64,000 nt of DNA from Xanthobacteraceae bacterium (GCA_004297465.1 SCUB01000001.1:248001-312000), one strand, 5' to 3'; counted from the stretch's first letter, positions 17,835 through 26,550 are shown. Program-made: numbers and translations. Notes: generated from the letters alone by a model not told the origin.

Positions 17835-18365
17835 GTGACGACGACGATGTCTTCGGCGGAGCCGACACGCCGTGATTTCCTTTATGTCGCAACGGGCGCG
17901 GTTGCCGCGGTGGGAACCGCCGCCGCCCTCTGGCCCTTCGTTTCGCAGATGAACCCTGACGCATCGACGGTGGCGGCGGGTGTGCCGATCGAGGTCGACC
18001 TTGCGCCGATCACCGAAGGGCAGGCCATCAAGGTGTTCTGGCGCGGCAAGCCGATCTTCATCAGCCACCGCAGCAAGAAAGAGATCGAGGCGGCGCAGCA
18101 GGTCGACGCCAGGAGCCTGCCCGATCCGCAGACCGATGCCCAGCGCGTCAAGGAAGGTCATGACCAGTGGCTGGTGGTCATCGGCATCTGCACTCATCTC
18201 GGTTGCATCCCGATCGCGCATCAGGGCGAGTATGACGGGTTCTTCTGCCCGTGCCACGGCTCGGTCTACGACACTTCCGGCCGCATCCGCAGCGGCCCGG
18301 CTCCGGCCAACCTGGCGGTCCCTCCCTATGAATTCCTCTCCGATTCCAAGGTCCGGATCGGCTGA
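17835..18365 (+). CDS. petA: Ubiquinol-cytochrome c reductase Rieske iron-sulfur subunit
   Basis: The 176-residue Rieske protein of the cytochrome bc1 complex. A twin-arginine signal (T-R12-R13-D-F-L) leads a single membrane helix (about 17-37) that stays uncut as the anchor. The cluster box motifs are C119-THLG-C124 and C138-PCHGS; ligands should be Cys119, His121, Cys138 and His141, with Cys124-Cys140 as the disulfide. I choose GTG 17835, eight bases after AGAGGA; an in-frame ATG four codons later is too far from it. The gene starts the fbcFH operon and is called fbcF in Bradyrhizobium. Confidence 0.96.
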   Translation: MTTTMSSAEPTRRDFLYVATGAVAAVGTAAALWPFVSQMNPDASTVAAGVPIEVDLAPITEGQAIKVFWRGKPIFISHRSKKEIEAAQQVDARSLPDPQTDAQRVKEGHDQWLVVIGICTHLGCIPIAHQGEYDGFFCPCHGSVYDTSGRIRSGPAPANLAVPPYEFLSDSKVRIG

Positions 18366-18402
18366 AGGTCCTCTTTACAAATCCTAGTCGCAGGATTGCA
18401 TC

Positions 18403-20463
18403 ATGAGCGGTCACTCCACCTATCTGCCGCAGAGCGGCTTCGCCAAATGGCTTGAAGCGCGGCTGCCGATCTTCAGCTTCGTGCACGGCTCGTTCGTCGC
18501 CTATCCATCGCCGCGCAACCTCAATTACTGGTGGACCTTCGGCGGCATCCTGTCGCTGATGCTGGTGGTTCAGCTTCTCACCGGCATCGTGCTGGTGATG
18601 CACTACACGCCGCATGCCGACATGGCCTTCAAGTCAGTCGAGGCCTTGATGCGCGATGTCAACTACGGCTGGCTCTTGCGCTACCTGCACTCCAACGGCG
18701 CCTCGATGTTCTTTGTCGCCGTCTACATCCACATGTTCCGCGGCCTCTATTACGGCTCCTACAAGGCGCCGCGCGAGGTGCTGTGGATTCTCGGCGTCAT
18801 CATCTACCTCCTGATGATGGCCACCGGCTTCCTCGGCTACACCCTGCCGTGGGGCCAGATGAGCTACTGGGGCGCCACCGTCATCACCAACTTCTTCTCG
18901 GCGTTCCCGTTCATCGGCGAGCCGCTGGTGACCTGGCTGTGGGGTGGCTACGCCATCGGCAACCCGACGCTGCAGCGCTTCTTCTCGCTGCACTACCTGC
19001 TGCCGTTCGTGATCGTCGGCGCGGTGGTGCTGCATGTGTGGGCGCTCCACGTGGTCGGCCAGAACAACCCGGCTGGCGTCGAGCCCAGGACCGCGAAGGA
19101 CACCGTGCCGTTTACGCCGCACGCCGTCACCAAGGACGCGGTCGGAATGTCGCTGTTCCTGCTGTTCTACTGCTGGTTCGTGTTCTACACGCCCAACTTC
19201 CTCGGCCACGCCGACAACTACATACCGGCCAACCCCGGCGTGACGCCGGCGCACATCGTGCCGGAATGGTATTACCTGCCGTTCTACGCGATCCTGCGCG
19301 CCATCCCCAACAAGCTGATGGGCGTCATCGCGCTGTTCGCCTCGATCGGCATTCTGGCGTTCCTGCCGTGGCTGGACACCTCGAAGGTGCGCTCGGCGCG
19401 CTACCGCCCGATCTACCGTCAGCTGTTCTGGATCTTCGTGGCGGTGTGCCTCGGGCTCGGCTGGCTCGGCGCCAAGCCGGCGGAGGGCGGCTACGTGCTG
19501 GCCGCGCGTGTCCTGACCATCTACTACTTCGCCCACTTCCTGATCATCATGCCGCTGGTCGGCAAGCTGGAGAAGACGCGTCCGCTGCCGAACTCGATCT
19601 CTGAGGACATCCTGGGCCGCAAGACGGTCGCCGCCATGCTGGTGGCGTTCGCCGTGTTCGCGGCCGGCCTTGTCGGCTTCGCCGCTCCGGCCTCGGCCGC
19701 CGGCGAACACGGCGCGCCGGTGCCGCCGTCGCTGTCCTGGTCGTTCGCCGGCCCGTTCGGCAAGTTCGACAAGGCGCAGCTGCAGCGCGGCTTCAAGATC
19801 TACAAGGAAGTCTGCGCCGGTTGCCATGGCCTGGGCTATGTGGCGTTCCGCAACCTCGCCGAACCGGGCGGGCCGGGCTACAGCGAGGCGCAGGCCGCGG
19901 CGGTCGCGGCGGAATACAACATCAAGGACGGTCCCAACGACGCCGGCGACATGTTCGAGCGGCCGGGCCGACTGGCCGATGCCTTTCCCTCGCCGTTTCC
20001 CAACGACAACGCGGCGCGGGCGGCCAATGGCGGCGCGCTGCCGCCGGATCTTTCCATCATCGCCAAGGCGCGCACCTACGAGCGCGGCTTCCCGTGGTTC
20101 CTTATCGATATCGTCACGCAGTACCAGGAGCAGGGCCCCAACTACGTCACCGCGCTGCTGCAGGGCTACGAGGACGCGCCCGGCGACTTCAACCTGCCGG
20201 CGGGAGCGAACTACAACAAGTATTTTCCCGGCCATGCCATCGGCATGCCGCAGCCGCTCAGCGACGGTCAGGTGACCTATGAGGACGGCTCGCCGCAGAC
20301 GCTTGAGCAGTACGCCAAGGACGTCACCGCGTTCCTGATGTGGACCGCGGAGCCGCACCTCGAGGCGCGCAAGAGGCTTGGCCTTCAGGTGATGATCTTC
20401 CTGCTGGTGCTGTCGGGACTGCTGTACTTCACCAAGAAGCGGGTGTGGGCCTCGGCGCACTAG
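18403..20463 (+). CDS. fbcH: Fused cytochrome b / cytochrome c1 precursor (FbcH)
   Basis: One 686-residue reading frame encodes both cytochrome b and c1 of the bc1 complex. Residues 1 to about 405 are cytochrome b: the haem-ligand helices ([20 protein letters not shown] and [20 protein letters not shown]) and the quinol-site [13 protein letters not shown] motif are present. A hydrophobic signal-like segment (residues 407-430) with a cleavage site after ASA (about 432) separates the parts. Cytochrome c1 follows, with haem motif C471-AGC-H475 and a C-terminal membrane anchor before a basic tail. This polyprotein is known from Bradyrhizobium japonicum FbcH, where signal peptidase splits the two proteins. 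A strong terminator follows. Confidence 0.96.
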   Translation: MSGHSTYLPQSGFAKWLEARLPIFSFVHGSFVAYPSPRNLNYWWTFGGILSLMLVVQLLTGIVLVMHYTPHADMAFKSVEALMRDVNYGWLLRYLHSNGASMFFVAVYIHMFRGLYYGSYKAPREVLWILGVIIYLLMMATGFLGYTLPWGQMSYWGATVITNFFSAFPFIGEPLVTWLWGGYAIGNPTLQRFFSLHYLLPFVIVGAVVLHVWALHVVGQNNPAGVEPRTAKDTVPFTPHAVTKDAVGMSLFLLFYCWFVFYTPNFLGHADNYIPANPGVTPAHIVPEWYYLPFYAILRAIPNKLMGVIALFASIGILAFLPWLDTSKVRSARYRPIYRQLFWIFVAVCLGLGWLGAKPAEGGYVLAARVLTIYYFAHFLIIMPLVGKLEKTRPLPNSISEDILGRKTVAAMLVAFAVFAAGLVGFAAPASAAGEHGAPVPPSLSWSFAGPFGKFDKAQLQRGFKIYKEVCAGCHGLGYVAFRNLAEPGGPGYSEAQAAAVAAEYNIKDGPNDAGDMFERPGRLADAFPSPFPNDNAARAANGGALPPDLSIIAKARTYERGFPWFLIDIVTQYQEQGPNYVTALLQGYEDAPGDFNLPAGANYNKYFPGHAIGMPQPLSDGQVTYEDGSPQTLEQYAKDVTAFLMWTAEPHLEARKRLGLQVMIFLLVLSGLLYFTKKRVWASAH

Positions 20464-20490
20464 CGCGGCCCACTTTGTGCCACCGATCGG

Positions 20491-20517
20491 AAAAGGCCCC
20501 CGCTCCGGGGCCTTTTT
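20491..20517 (+). terminator. Rho-independent terminator of the bc1 operon
   Basis: A 6-bp GC stem (20495-20500 with 20507-20512), extended by four A-T pairs, encloses a 6-base loop and is followed by a T tract. It lies 28 bases after the fbcH stop codon. Confidence 0.9.
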
Positions 20518-20626
20518 CATGTGGCGAGTTTTCATGTGGCGAGGGCCTTGCCTCGCGCCGGTTGCGCGGTGCGCGGCGGCGCGGCATGCTCCCGGAAATT
20601 CAGTCACGGCATGAGGGAGACGGGCC

Positions 20627-21307
20627 ATGGGCGGCAGGATCACCTTCAAGCGGCCGGACGGCAAGGACACCGAAGGCTATTTTGCCCGCGCGGGTGGGGC
20701 GCGCGCGCCGGGCGTGGTGGTGATCCAGGAGTGGTGGGGACTGCAAAGCCAGATCACCGGCATCTGCGACCGGCTGGCAATGGCGGGCTACGACGCGCTG
20801 GCGCCCGACCTCTATGCCGGCACCGTGGTGCCCTATCACGACAGGGAAGCCGCCAGCCGCGAGATGTCGTCGCTCGACTTTCTCGACGCCACCGACCAAA
20901 TCGTGCGCGGCGCGGCCCGGCACCTCAGGAAGACCGCGGCCAAGGTCGGGCTCACCGGCTTCTGCCTTGGCGGCGCGGTCGCGATGCTGGGGGCCTGCCG
21001 CATCGCCGAGCTGGATGCCGCGGTGGTGTTCTATGGCCTGCCGCCGGCCTCGGCCGCCAAGCCGGCCGATGTCCGGGTGCCGCTACAGGGCCATTTCGCC
21101 AATACCGACGACTGGTGCACGCCGGCGGTGATCGATGCCCTCGAGGCTGGGCTGAAAGCAGCCGGCAAGAACGCCGAGATCTTTCGCTACGATGCCGCGC
21201 ACGCCTTCATGAACGAGCAGCGCCAGGAGGTGCATGACCGTCTCGCGGCCGAACTGGCGTGGAGCCGGATGCTGGCGTTCTGGAAGACCCATCTCGCTCA
21301 GACGTGA
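20627..21307 (+). CDS. Dienelactone hydrolase family protein
   Basis: A 226-residue alpha/beta hydrolase of the dienelactone hydrolase family. The catalytic Cys-Asp-His set is visible: Cys113 in the nucleophile elbow GFCLGG, Asp161 or Asp162 in FANTDDW, and His192 in DAAHAFMN. Glu35 in IQEWWG is also kept, as in true carboxymethylenebutenolidases. There is no signal peptide. No aromatic-degradation genes are nearby, so it may be a general hydrolase. It ends in front of a bidirectional terminator. Confidence 0.9.
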   Translation: MGGRITFKRPDGKDTEGYFARAGGARAPGVVVIQEWWGLQSQITGICDRLAMAGYDALAPDLYAGTVVPYHDREAASREMSSLDFLDATDQIVRGAARHLRKTAAKVGLTGFCLGGAVAMLGACRIAELDAAVVFYGLPPASAAKPADVRVPLQGHFANTDDWCTPAVIDALEAGLKAAGKNAEIFRYDAAHAFMNEQRQEVHDRLAAELAWSRMLAFWKTHLAQT

Positions 21308-21331
21308 TCCCGGATCCAGGAATGCCCACAT

Positions 21332-21366
21332 AAAAACGGCTGGCCCGAGGGCCAGCCGTTTTTTTG
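21332..21366. terminator. Bidirectional Rho-independent terminator
   Basis: A perfect 9-bp GC stem (21337-21345 with 21350-21358) with a CGAG tetraloop, flanked by five A's on the left and a long T run on the right. It can terminate both the dienelactone hydrolase gene and the convergent small exported-peptide gene. Confidence 0.92.
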
Positions 21367-21411
21367 CGTTTGTACGATGGAGATCGGCCGGTGCCGGCTG
21401 TCACCCCGATC

Positions 21412-21666
21412 TCAGTAGAAATACATGCGACGGCGGCGGCGCCAGTAGTAGCGGCGCGGCCGGTAGTAATACATCGGGCGGCGGCGCCACCAGCGGCGGC
21501 GGCGGACGACGTAGTACTGGGCGTCCTGCAACTCTTCCGCCGGCACGGCCGGCGCGGCGCCGGTAGGCGGAAGCGGGGCGGCCTCGACGGTAGCGGGCAG
21601 CAAGGCTCCAACCGCGACGATCCCGGCGATGGCTGCCAAATTTCTCAACAGCGATCTGCGATCCAT
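21412..21666 (-). CDS. Arg/Tyr-rich exported small protein
   Basis: An 84-residue protein starting MDRRSLLRNLAAIAG, with a hydrophobic N-terminal signal and a probable cleavage site near AEA (about residue 29). A Pro/Ala linker follows. The last 34 residues consist almost only of Arg (15 of 34), Tyr and Trp, with runs such as RRRRWWRRR and RRYYWRRRRR. Similar short exported proteins with Arg/Tyr tails are common in Rhizobiales, but I know of no function; binding to anionic polymers such as lipopolysaccharide or nucleic acid is only a guess. I use the ATG at 21664-21666, eight bases after AAGGAG; an upstream in-frame GTG overlaps that ribosome binding site. Confidence 0.8.
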   Translation of the reverse strand: MDRRSLLRNLAAIAGIVAVGALLPATVEAAPLPPTGAAPAVPAEELQDAQYYVVRRRRWWRRRPMYYYRPRRYYWRRRRRMYFY

Positions 21667-21775
21667 GGATATCACTCCTTGAAATAACGTGCCCGAGAGA
21701 GAGTCGGGAACGGCGCAACCAGCCTATGCCGCCTTGCCAGCGCCAGCAATCAAAAGCTCCAGGCTTGCCAGCCCC

Positions 21776-21805
21776 TTGACGGACAGGCGGGGGCATGGTG
21801 GGTTA
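21776..21805 (+). promoter_or_regulatory. Putative promoter of trpL-trpE(G)
   Basis: TTGACG (21776-21781) matches a -35 element. A weak -10 candidate (GGGTTA, 21800-21805) follows after 18 bases. Transcription would then begin close to the trpL start codon at 21811, as for the leaderless trpL transcript of Sinorhizobium meliloti. The -10 match is poor. Confidence 0.4.
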
Positions 21806-21810
21806 GCTCC

Positions 21811-21858
21811 ATGCGCCGCGCCGTCACCCCATCCCGCAGCTGGTGGCCCACCTCCTAA
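21811..21858 (+). CDS. trpL: trp operon leader peptide TrpL
   Basis: A 15-residue leader peptide, MRRAVTPSRSWWPTS, with two adjacent Trp codons (21841-21846) four codons before the stop. There is no ribosome binding site in front of the ATG, which fits a leaderless transcript. The Trp codons sit directly before the 5' arm of a terminator-like hairpin. This is the arrangement of ribosome-mediated tryptophan attenuation, which is known upstream of trpE(G) in Sinorhizobium, whose leader also carries consecutive Trp codons. The Arg-rich body differs from the S. meliloti sequence I remember. Confidence 0.8.
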   Translation: MRRAVTPSRSWWPTS

Positions 21859-21881
21859 AAGGTGGCCGGCGTTTTCTTTTT
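21845..21881 (+). terminator. trp attenuator hairpin
   Basis: CCACC (21848-21852) pairs with GGTGG (21861-21865), and two further G-C pairs form around a bulged C; the loop is eight bases. A T-rich tract (TTTTCTTTTT, 21872-21881) follows six bases after the stem. The 5' arm overlaps the last codons of trpL, so a ribosome stalled at the Trp codons would cover it and block the terminator. A second stem-loop (21896-21916) follows. The GGTGG within the Trp codons (21842-21846) is identical to the terminator 3' arm and may compete for the same partner. Confidence 0.7.
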
Positions 21882-21954
21882 CCATTAACCGTCAGGCCGT
21901 CTCGCAGTGCGACGGCTTCCTCTGTTCGTCCGCCCTGCGTGAAGCGAGGTAAAG

Positions 21955-24117
21955 ATGAACAGGACGATTTTCACTCTTCCCTCCGAAACCCGCATCCGCA
22001 CCGCGGGCGGGCTCGACATCGCGCGCCGCATCCGGGAGTTTTCCGGTGGCGCCGCGCTCGACCGCCTCATCGAGACGCTCGACAGCCGCCGCGGCGTGAT
22101 GCTGTCGTCGGGTACCACGGTGCCGGGGCGCTACGAGAGCTTCGACCTCGGCTTCGCCGATCCGCCGCTGCGGCTGGAGGCGGCCGGCGCGTCCTTCTCC
22201 ATCGCCGCGCTCAACGAACGCGGCAAGGTGCTGATAGCGTTCCTTTCGCGCACGCTGTCCGAGCCGTGCCTCGCGATCACGACGCGTGGCGATACCGAAA
22301 TCGCCGGCCGTATCCTGCGCGGCGCGGCGCCGGCCAACGAGGAGCAGCGCACGCGGCGCGCCAGCATCCTGTCGCTGGTGCGCGACATCGTCGCGCGGCT
22401 GGCTTCGAACGCCGATCCGCTGCTCGGGCTCTACGGCGCGTTCGGCTACGACCTCGCGTTCCAGATGGAGGACATCGAACAGAAGCGCGAGCGCGCCGCC
22501 GACCAGCGCGATATCGTGCTGTTTATCCCCGACCGGCTGGTGGCCTATGACCGCTCGACCGGGCGCGGCGTGACGATCGATTACGAATTCGCCTTCGATG
22601 GCGCGTCGACCAGCGGCATGGCCCACGACACGCCGCCGAGCGTGTTCACCGACAGCGGCCGCGCCGGATTTACCGATCACGCGCCCGGCGACTATCAGGC
22701 CATCGTGCGCAAGGCCAAGGAAGCGTTCGCCTGCGGCGACCTGTTCGAGGCGGTGCCGGGGCAACTGTTCGCCGAGCCGTGCAAGCGCTCGCCGGCCGAG
22801 GTGTTCCAGCGCCTGTGCCGCATCAATCCGGCGCCCTATGGCGCGCTGATCAATCTTGGCGACGGCGAGTTCCTGGTCTCGGCTTCGCCCGAGATGTTCG
22901 TGCGCTGCGACGGCCGCCGCGTCGAGACCTGCCCGATCTCGGGCACCATCGCCCGCGGCACCGACGCCATTGGCGACGCCGAGCAGATCCGCCAGCTGCT
23001 CAACTCGCAGAAGGACGAGTTCGAGCTCAACATGTGCACCGACGTCGACCGTAACGACAAGGCGCGCATCTGCGTGCCCGGCACCATCAAGGTGCTGGCG
23101 CGGCGGCAGATCGAGACCTACTCCAAGCTGTTCCACACCGTCGATCATGTCGAGGGCGTGCTGCGGCCGGGCTTCGACTCGCTCGACGCGTTCCTGACCC
23201 ACGCCTGGGCGGTGACGGTGACCGGCGCGCCGAAGGTGTGGGCGATGCAGTTCGTCGAGGACAACGAGAAGAGCCCGCGGCGCTGGTATGGCGGCGCCAT
23301 CGGCGCGGTGATGTTCGACGGCAGCATCAACACCGGCATCACCATTCGCACCATCCGCATGAAGGACGGGCTCGCCGAGGTGCGCGTCGGCGCCACGCTG
23401 CTGTTCGACAGCGACCCCGTCGCCGAGGAGGTCGAGTGCCAGACCAAGGCGGCGGCGCTGTTCCAGGCGCTGCGCGGCGACGACCGCGTCAGCCCGCTGT
23501 CGGCGCTGTCGCCCGATGCGCCGGGTTCCGGCCGGCGCGTGCTCATCATCGACCACGAGGACAGCTTCGTTCACATGCTGGCCGACTACTTCCGCCAGGT
23601 CGGCGCCACCGTCACGGTGACGCGGCACAACCATGCGCTCGAGATGCTCGCGGCCGGCGGCTACGATCTCCTGGTGCTGTCGCCGGGGCCGGGCCGGCCG
23701 CAGGACTTCGCCATCGCCCGCACCATCGAGACGGCGCTGAAGAACAAGCTGCCGGTGTTCGGCGTCTGCCTCGGCGTGCAGGCGATCGGCGAATATTTCG
23801 GCGGCAAGCTCGGCCAGTTGCCGCTGCCGGCGCACGGCCGGCCATCGCGGATCGAGGTCAGAGGCGGCAGGCTGCTCGCCAACCTGCCGGGCGAGGTCGT
23901 CATCGGCCGCTATCATTCGCTTTATGTCGAGCGCGACGGCCTGCCGGACGAACTGGAAATCACCGCCGCCACCGAGGACGGCATCGCCATGGCGATCGAG
24001 CACAAGAGTCTTCCGGTCGGCGGCGTGCAGTTCCATCCCGAGTCGCTGATGTCGCTTGGCGACGAGGTCGGCCTGCGCATCGTCGAGAACGCGGTGCGGC
24101 TCGGGCAAGGTGTTTAA
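21955..24117 (+). CDS. trpE(G): Anthranilate synthase, fused TrpE(G)
   Basis: A 720-residue fusion that makes anthranilate from chorismate and glutamine, the first step of tryptophan synthesis. Residues 1 to about 510 are the TrpE chorismate-binding part (CPISGTIARGTDAIGD, EFELNMCTDVDRNDKARIC, RRWYGGAIGAVMFDG). Residues from about 528 are the TrpG glutamine amidotransferase with catalytic Cys605 (GVCLGV), His694 and Glu696 (FHPESL). Many stand-alone TrpG proteins read CLGH; this one has CLGV. The fusion is typical of Rhizobiales. A GCGAGGT ribosome binding site precedes the ATG, and the gene is controlled by the trpL attenuator just upstream. Confidence 0.96.
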   Translation: MNRTIFTLPSETRIRTAGGLDIARRIREFSGGAALDRLIETLDSRRGVMLSSGTTVPGRYESFDLGFADPPLRLEAAGASFSIAALNERGKVLIAFLSRTLSEPCLAITTRGDTEIAGRILRGAAPANEEQRTRRASILSLVRDIVARLASNADPLLGLYGAFGYDLAFQMEDIEQKRERAADQRDIVLFIPDRLVAYDRSTGRGVTIDYEFAFDGASTSGMAHDTPPSVFTDSGRAGFTDHAPGDYQAIVRKAKEAFACGDLFEAVPGQLFAEPCKRSPAEVFQRLCRINPAPYGALINLGDGEFLVSASPEMFVRCDGRRVETCPISGTIARGTDAIGDAEQIRQLLNSQKDEFELNMCTDVDRNDKARICVPGTIKVLARRQIETYSKLFHTVDHVEGVLRPGFDSLDAFLTHAWAVTVTGAPKVWAMQFVEDNEKSPRRWYGGAIGAVMFDGSINTGITIRTIRMKDGLAEVRVGATLLFDSDPVAEEVECQTKAAALFQALRGDDRVSPLSALSPDAPGSGRRVLIIDHEDSFVHMLADYFRQVGATVTVTRHNHALEMLAAGGYDLLVLSPGPGRPQDFAIARTIETALKNKLPVFGVCLGVQAIGEYFGGKLGQLPLPAHGRPSRIEVRGGRLLANLPGEVVIGRYHSLYVERDGLPDELEITAATEDGIAMAIEHKSLPVGGVQFHPESLMSLGDEVGLRIVENAVRLGQGV

Positions 24118-24142
24118 GACGGGGGGCGCGCGCGGAGGGGGC

Positions 24143-25036
24143 ATGACACAGGCGGTACTCGGCATCATCGGCGGTTCCGGCATCTATGATCTGCCGGGAC
24201 TGGAGAACGTGCGCGAAGAGCGCATCGCAAGCCCGTGGGGCGAGCCGTCCGGAAGCTTGCGTATCGGCACGCTGGCCGGCCTGCCGGTGGTGTTCCTGCC
24301 GCGCCACGATACCGGCCACCGGCTCGCGCCCTCCGACATCAACTACCGCGCCAATATCGACGTGCTCAAGCGCGCGGGCGTCACCGATCTCGTCTCGCTG
24401 TCGGCCTGCGGCTCGCTGCGCGAGGACATGCCGCCGGGCACCTTCGTGCTGGTCGATCAGTTCGTCGACCGCACCTATGCGCGCGCCAATTCGTTCTTCG
24501 GCAAGGGCTGCGTCGCCCATGTCTCGATGGCCCATCCGGTGGCGCCGCGCCTGCGGCTTCACCTCGCCGGCGCGGCGGAAGCCGAGAACCTGGCGCTGGC
24601 GCGCGGCGGAACCTATGTCTGCATCGAGGGGCCGCAGTTCTCGTCGCTGGCGGAAAGCCAGACCTACCGGAAGCTCGGCTACGACGTCATCGGCATGACC
24701 AATCTGCCGGAGGCCAAGCTCGCGCGCGAGGCCGAGTTCTGCTATGCCACCGTGGCGATGGTGACCGACTACGACTGCTGGCATCCGGACCACGACGCCG
24801 TCACCGTGCAGGACATTCTCCGGGTGCTGACCGCCAATGTGGAGAAGGCTGGGCGGCTGGTGGCGCGGCTGGCGCGCGATTTTCCGCGCGAGCACGAGCC
24901 GTGCCCGATCGGTTCCGATCGCGCGCTTGACGCGGCGCTGGTCACCGCGCCCGAGGCGCGCGATCCGGAACTTCTGAAAAAGCTCGACGCCGTCGCGGGA
25001 CGGGTATTGGGGCCGGCGTCAACCGGCCAAGGCTAG
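24143..25036 (+). CDS. mtnP: S-methyl-5'-thioadenosine phosphorylase
   Basis: A 297-residue nucleoside phosphorylase of the PNP/MTAP family 2. It should cleave 5'-methylthioadenosine with phosphate to adenine and methylthioribose 1-phosphate. Motifs are GIIGGSGIYDLPGL at the start, VFLPRHDTGHRLAPSDINYRAN (phosphate site, quoted only in part by its ends), YVCIEGPQFSSLAESQTYR and VIGMTNLPEAKLAREAEFCY. The closely related 5'-methylthioinosine and purine phosphorylases cannot be fully excluded. I start at the ATG after CGGAGGGGGC, 25 bases past the trpE(G) stop. The adenine made would be salvaged by apt, found just downstream. Confidence 0.92.
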   Translation: MTQAVLGIIGGSGIYDLPGLENVREERIASPWGEPSGSLRIGTLAGLPVVFLPRHDTGHRLAPSDINYRANIDVLKRAGVTDLVSLSACGSLREDMPPGTFVLVDQFVDRTYARANSFFGKGCVAHVSMAHPVAPRLRLHLAGAAEAENLALARGGTYVCIEGPQFSSLAESQTYRKLGYDVIGMTNLPEAKLAREAEFCYATVAMVTDYDCWHPDHDAVTVQDILRVLTANVEKAGRLVARLARDFPREHEPCPIGSDRALDAALVTAPEARDPELLKKLDAVAGRVLGPASTGQG

Positions 25037-25227
25037 CGATGCATCCCTATCGGACCCAATCCCGTCAGGCCGAATACAAGTATTGCGATGGCGGCGTATA
25101 GGATGGCCACGATTATCGCGGCTGGAATGGCGGCGATCGATGCTTTGACGAAAAAAGCGACAAGGTGCCAGAATGGAATTTGAATATCTGATATGGTCAC
25201 GGAATTGTCCGGACGGGTCGTATTCAT
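25033..25227 (-). CDS. Small hypothetical membrane protein
   Basis: A 64-residue product whose C-terminal two thirds are strongly hydrophobic (FWHLVAFFVKASIAAIPAAI, then a second stretch of VAILYAAIAILVFGL type), giving one or two membrane helices. GGAG lies eight bases before the chosen ATG; the longer open frame upstream lacks such a site. Its stop codon overlaps the mtnP stop on the other strand by two bases. I do not recognise the family. Coding is likely but not certain. Confidence 0.6.
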   Translation of the reverse strand: MNTTRPDNSVTISDIQIPFWHLVAFFVKASIAAIPAAIIVAILYAAIAILVFGLTGLGPIGMHR

Positions 25228-25299
25228 TTTCGTTTCTCCAATGAGATGCGCTAGCTTGTCGCAAGCCAGCCGCATTGTTTGATCGTATAGGCAGGGCAG

Positions 25300-25845
25300 A
25301 TGATCGAACAAGGGTCATACGAACTCATCTCCACCATCCGCACCATTCCCGACTATCCCAGGCCGGGCATCCTGTTCCGCGACATCACCACGCTTCTGGG
25401 CAACGCGCGTGCGTTCCGCCGCGCGGTCGATGAACTGGTGCAGCCGTTCGCGGGCTCGAAGATCGACAAGGTGGCCGGCATCGAGGCGCGCGGCTTCATC
25501 CTCGGCGGCGCGGTGGCGCATCAGGTCTCGGCCGGCTTCATTCCGATCCGCAAGAAGGGCAAGCTGCCGCACACCAAGGTCAGCGTCGCCTATTCGCTCG
25601 AATACGGCCTCGACGAGATGGAGATGCACGAGGACGCGGTGACGCGTGGCGAGCGCGTGGTGCTGGTCGACGACCTCGTCGCCACCGGCGGCACGGCGGA
25701 AGGCGCGGTCAAGCTGTTGCGGCAGATGGGCGCCGAGATCGTCGCCGCGTGCTTCGTCATCGACCTGCCGGACCTCGGCGGGGCCGACAAGCTGCGCGCC
25801 CTCGGCGTGCAGGTGCGCACGCTGATGGCCTTCGCGGGGCATTGA
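25300..25845 (+). CDS. apt: Adenine phosphoribosyltransferase
   Basis: A 181-residue type I phosphoribosyltransferase that converts adenine and PRPP to AMP. The PRPP-binding loop is [17 protein letters not shown]. The N-terminal [19 protein letters not shown] and the [17 protein letters not shown] segments are family signatures. Length is normal. It lies 263 bases after mtnP on the same strand, with a small minus-strand gene between; the two enzymes act one after the other in methylthioadenosine salvage. Confidence 0.96.
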   Translation: MIEQGSYELISTIRTIPDYPRPGILFRDITTLLGNARAFRRAVDELVQPFAGSKIDKVAGIEARGFILGGAVAHQVSAGFIPIRKKGKLPHTKVSVAYSLEYGLDEMEMHEDAVTRGERVVLVDDLVATGGTAEGAVKLLRQMGAEIVAACFVIDLPDLGGADKLRALGVQVRTLMAFAGH

Positions 25846-25866
25846 ATTTCCGCCGGGGCGCGCGCG

Positions 25867-26550
25867 TCAGCGCAGGTCCGATTGCAGCCTGTGCAGGATG
25901 AGGTTCAGTTCCAGCTCGCGGAAGCCGAGGAAGTTGCCGCGGATCCACTGATGCAGTTCGGCCGACGGATCGTTCGGCCCGCGCAGGTAATTGCCGAACG
26001 AGAATCCCGGGCGGTCGATGATCGACCTGAGAAAACCCGGCAGCAGGCGGAGCGTGAGCGATCTTTCCCGCGCGAAGGCGTCCAGCGCCTCGCCGTGCAG
26101 CACATGCTGGTTGTTGACCGCCACGGTCGCGGTCTGCGGAAAATCCCGGCGCAACCTGGCGAAGGCGCGCGCCGAGGCGCGGTCGCGGTCGGCCAGGAAC
26201 AGGATGATGGGCTTGATGCCGCGCCGCATCGCCTCCTTCATGAAGCCGATCTCCTCCGTCATCCGGAAGAAGCTCTCGAACGCCGGATAGCCGATGTCGA
26301 TCACCTTCGGCACGCCGTCATTGGCGATGATGCGGTCCATCAGCGCGATCTGGCCGGGCGTGTCGCCGATGTCGGCGGATTGGGTGAGGTTGGGCAGGAA
26401 GTCGAGCAGCGACGGCTCGTTGAGGTTGAGATCGAACGCCGCCACGGCTCCGTGCTGCGCAAGCTGGAATTCGCACAACAGCCGCGCCAGCAGCGTCTTG
26501 CCGACCTGCGGGCGGGGCGAGCAGATGATGAAAACGGGCGTGCGGGGCAT
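25867..26550 (-). CDS. P-loop ATPase-like protein with altered Walker A (ParA/MinD-like)
   Basis: A 227-residue protein of the ParA/MinD-like P-loop fold. The Walker A region reads R13-P-Q-V-G-K-T-L20 where ParA/MinD proteins have K-G-G-V-G-K-T-T, so the signature lysine and both glycines are replaced while the catalytic GKT is kept. An aspartate-rich switch-like strand follows (AFDLNLNEPSLLDFLP), and later VIDIGYPAFESFF. There is no membrane segment. It lies 40 bases after a second ATPase gene that has the intact signature, on the same strand, so the two are probably co-expressed. I recall related uncharacterised proteins in Bradyrhizobium. Role unknown. Confidence 0.8.
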   Translation of the reverse strand: MPRTPVFIICSPRPQVGKTLLARLLCEFQLAQHGAVAAFDLNLNEPSLLDFLPNLTQSADIGDTPGQIALMDRIIANDGVPKVIDIGYPAFESFFRMTEEIGFMKEAMRRGIKPIILFLADRDRASARAFARLRRDFPQTATVAVNNQHVLHGEALDAFARERSLTLRLLPGFLRSIIDRPGFSFGNYLRGPNDPSAELHQWIRGNFLGFRELELNLILHRLQSDLR

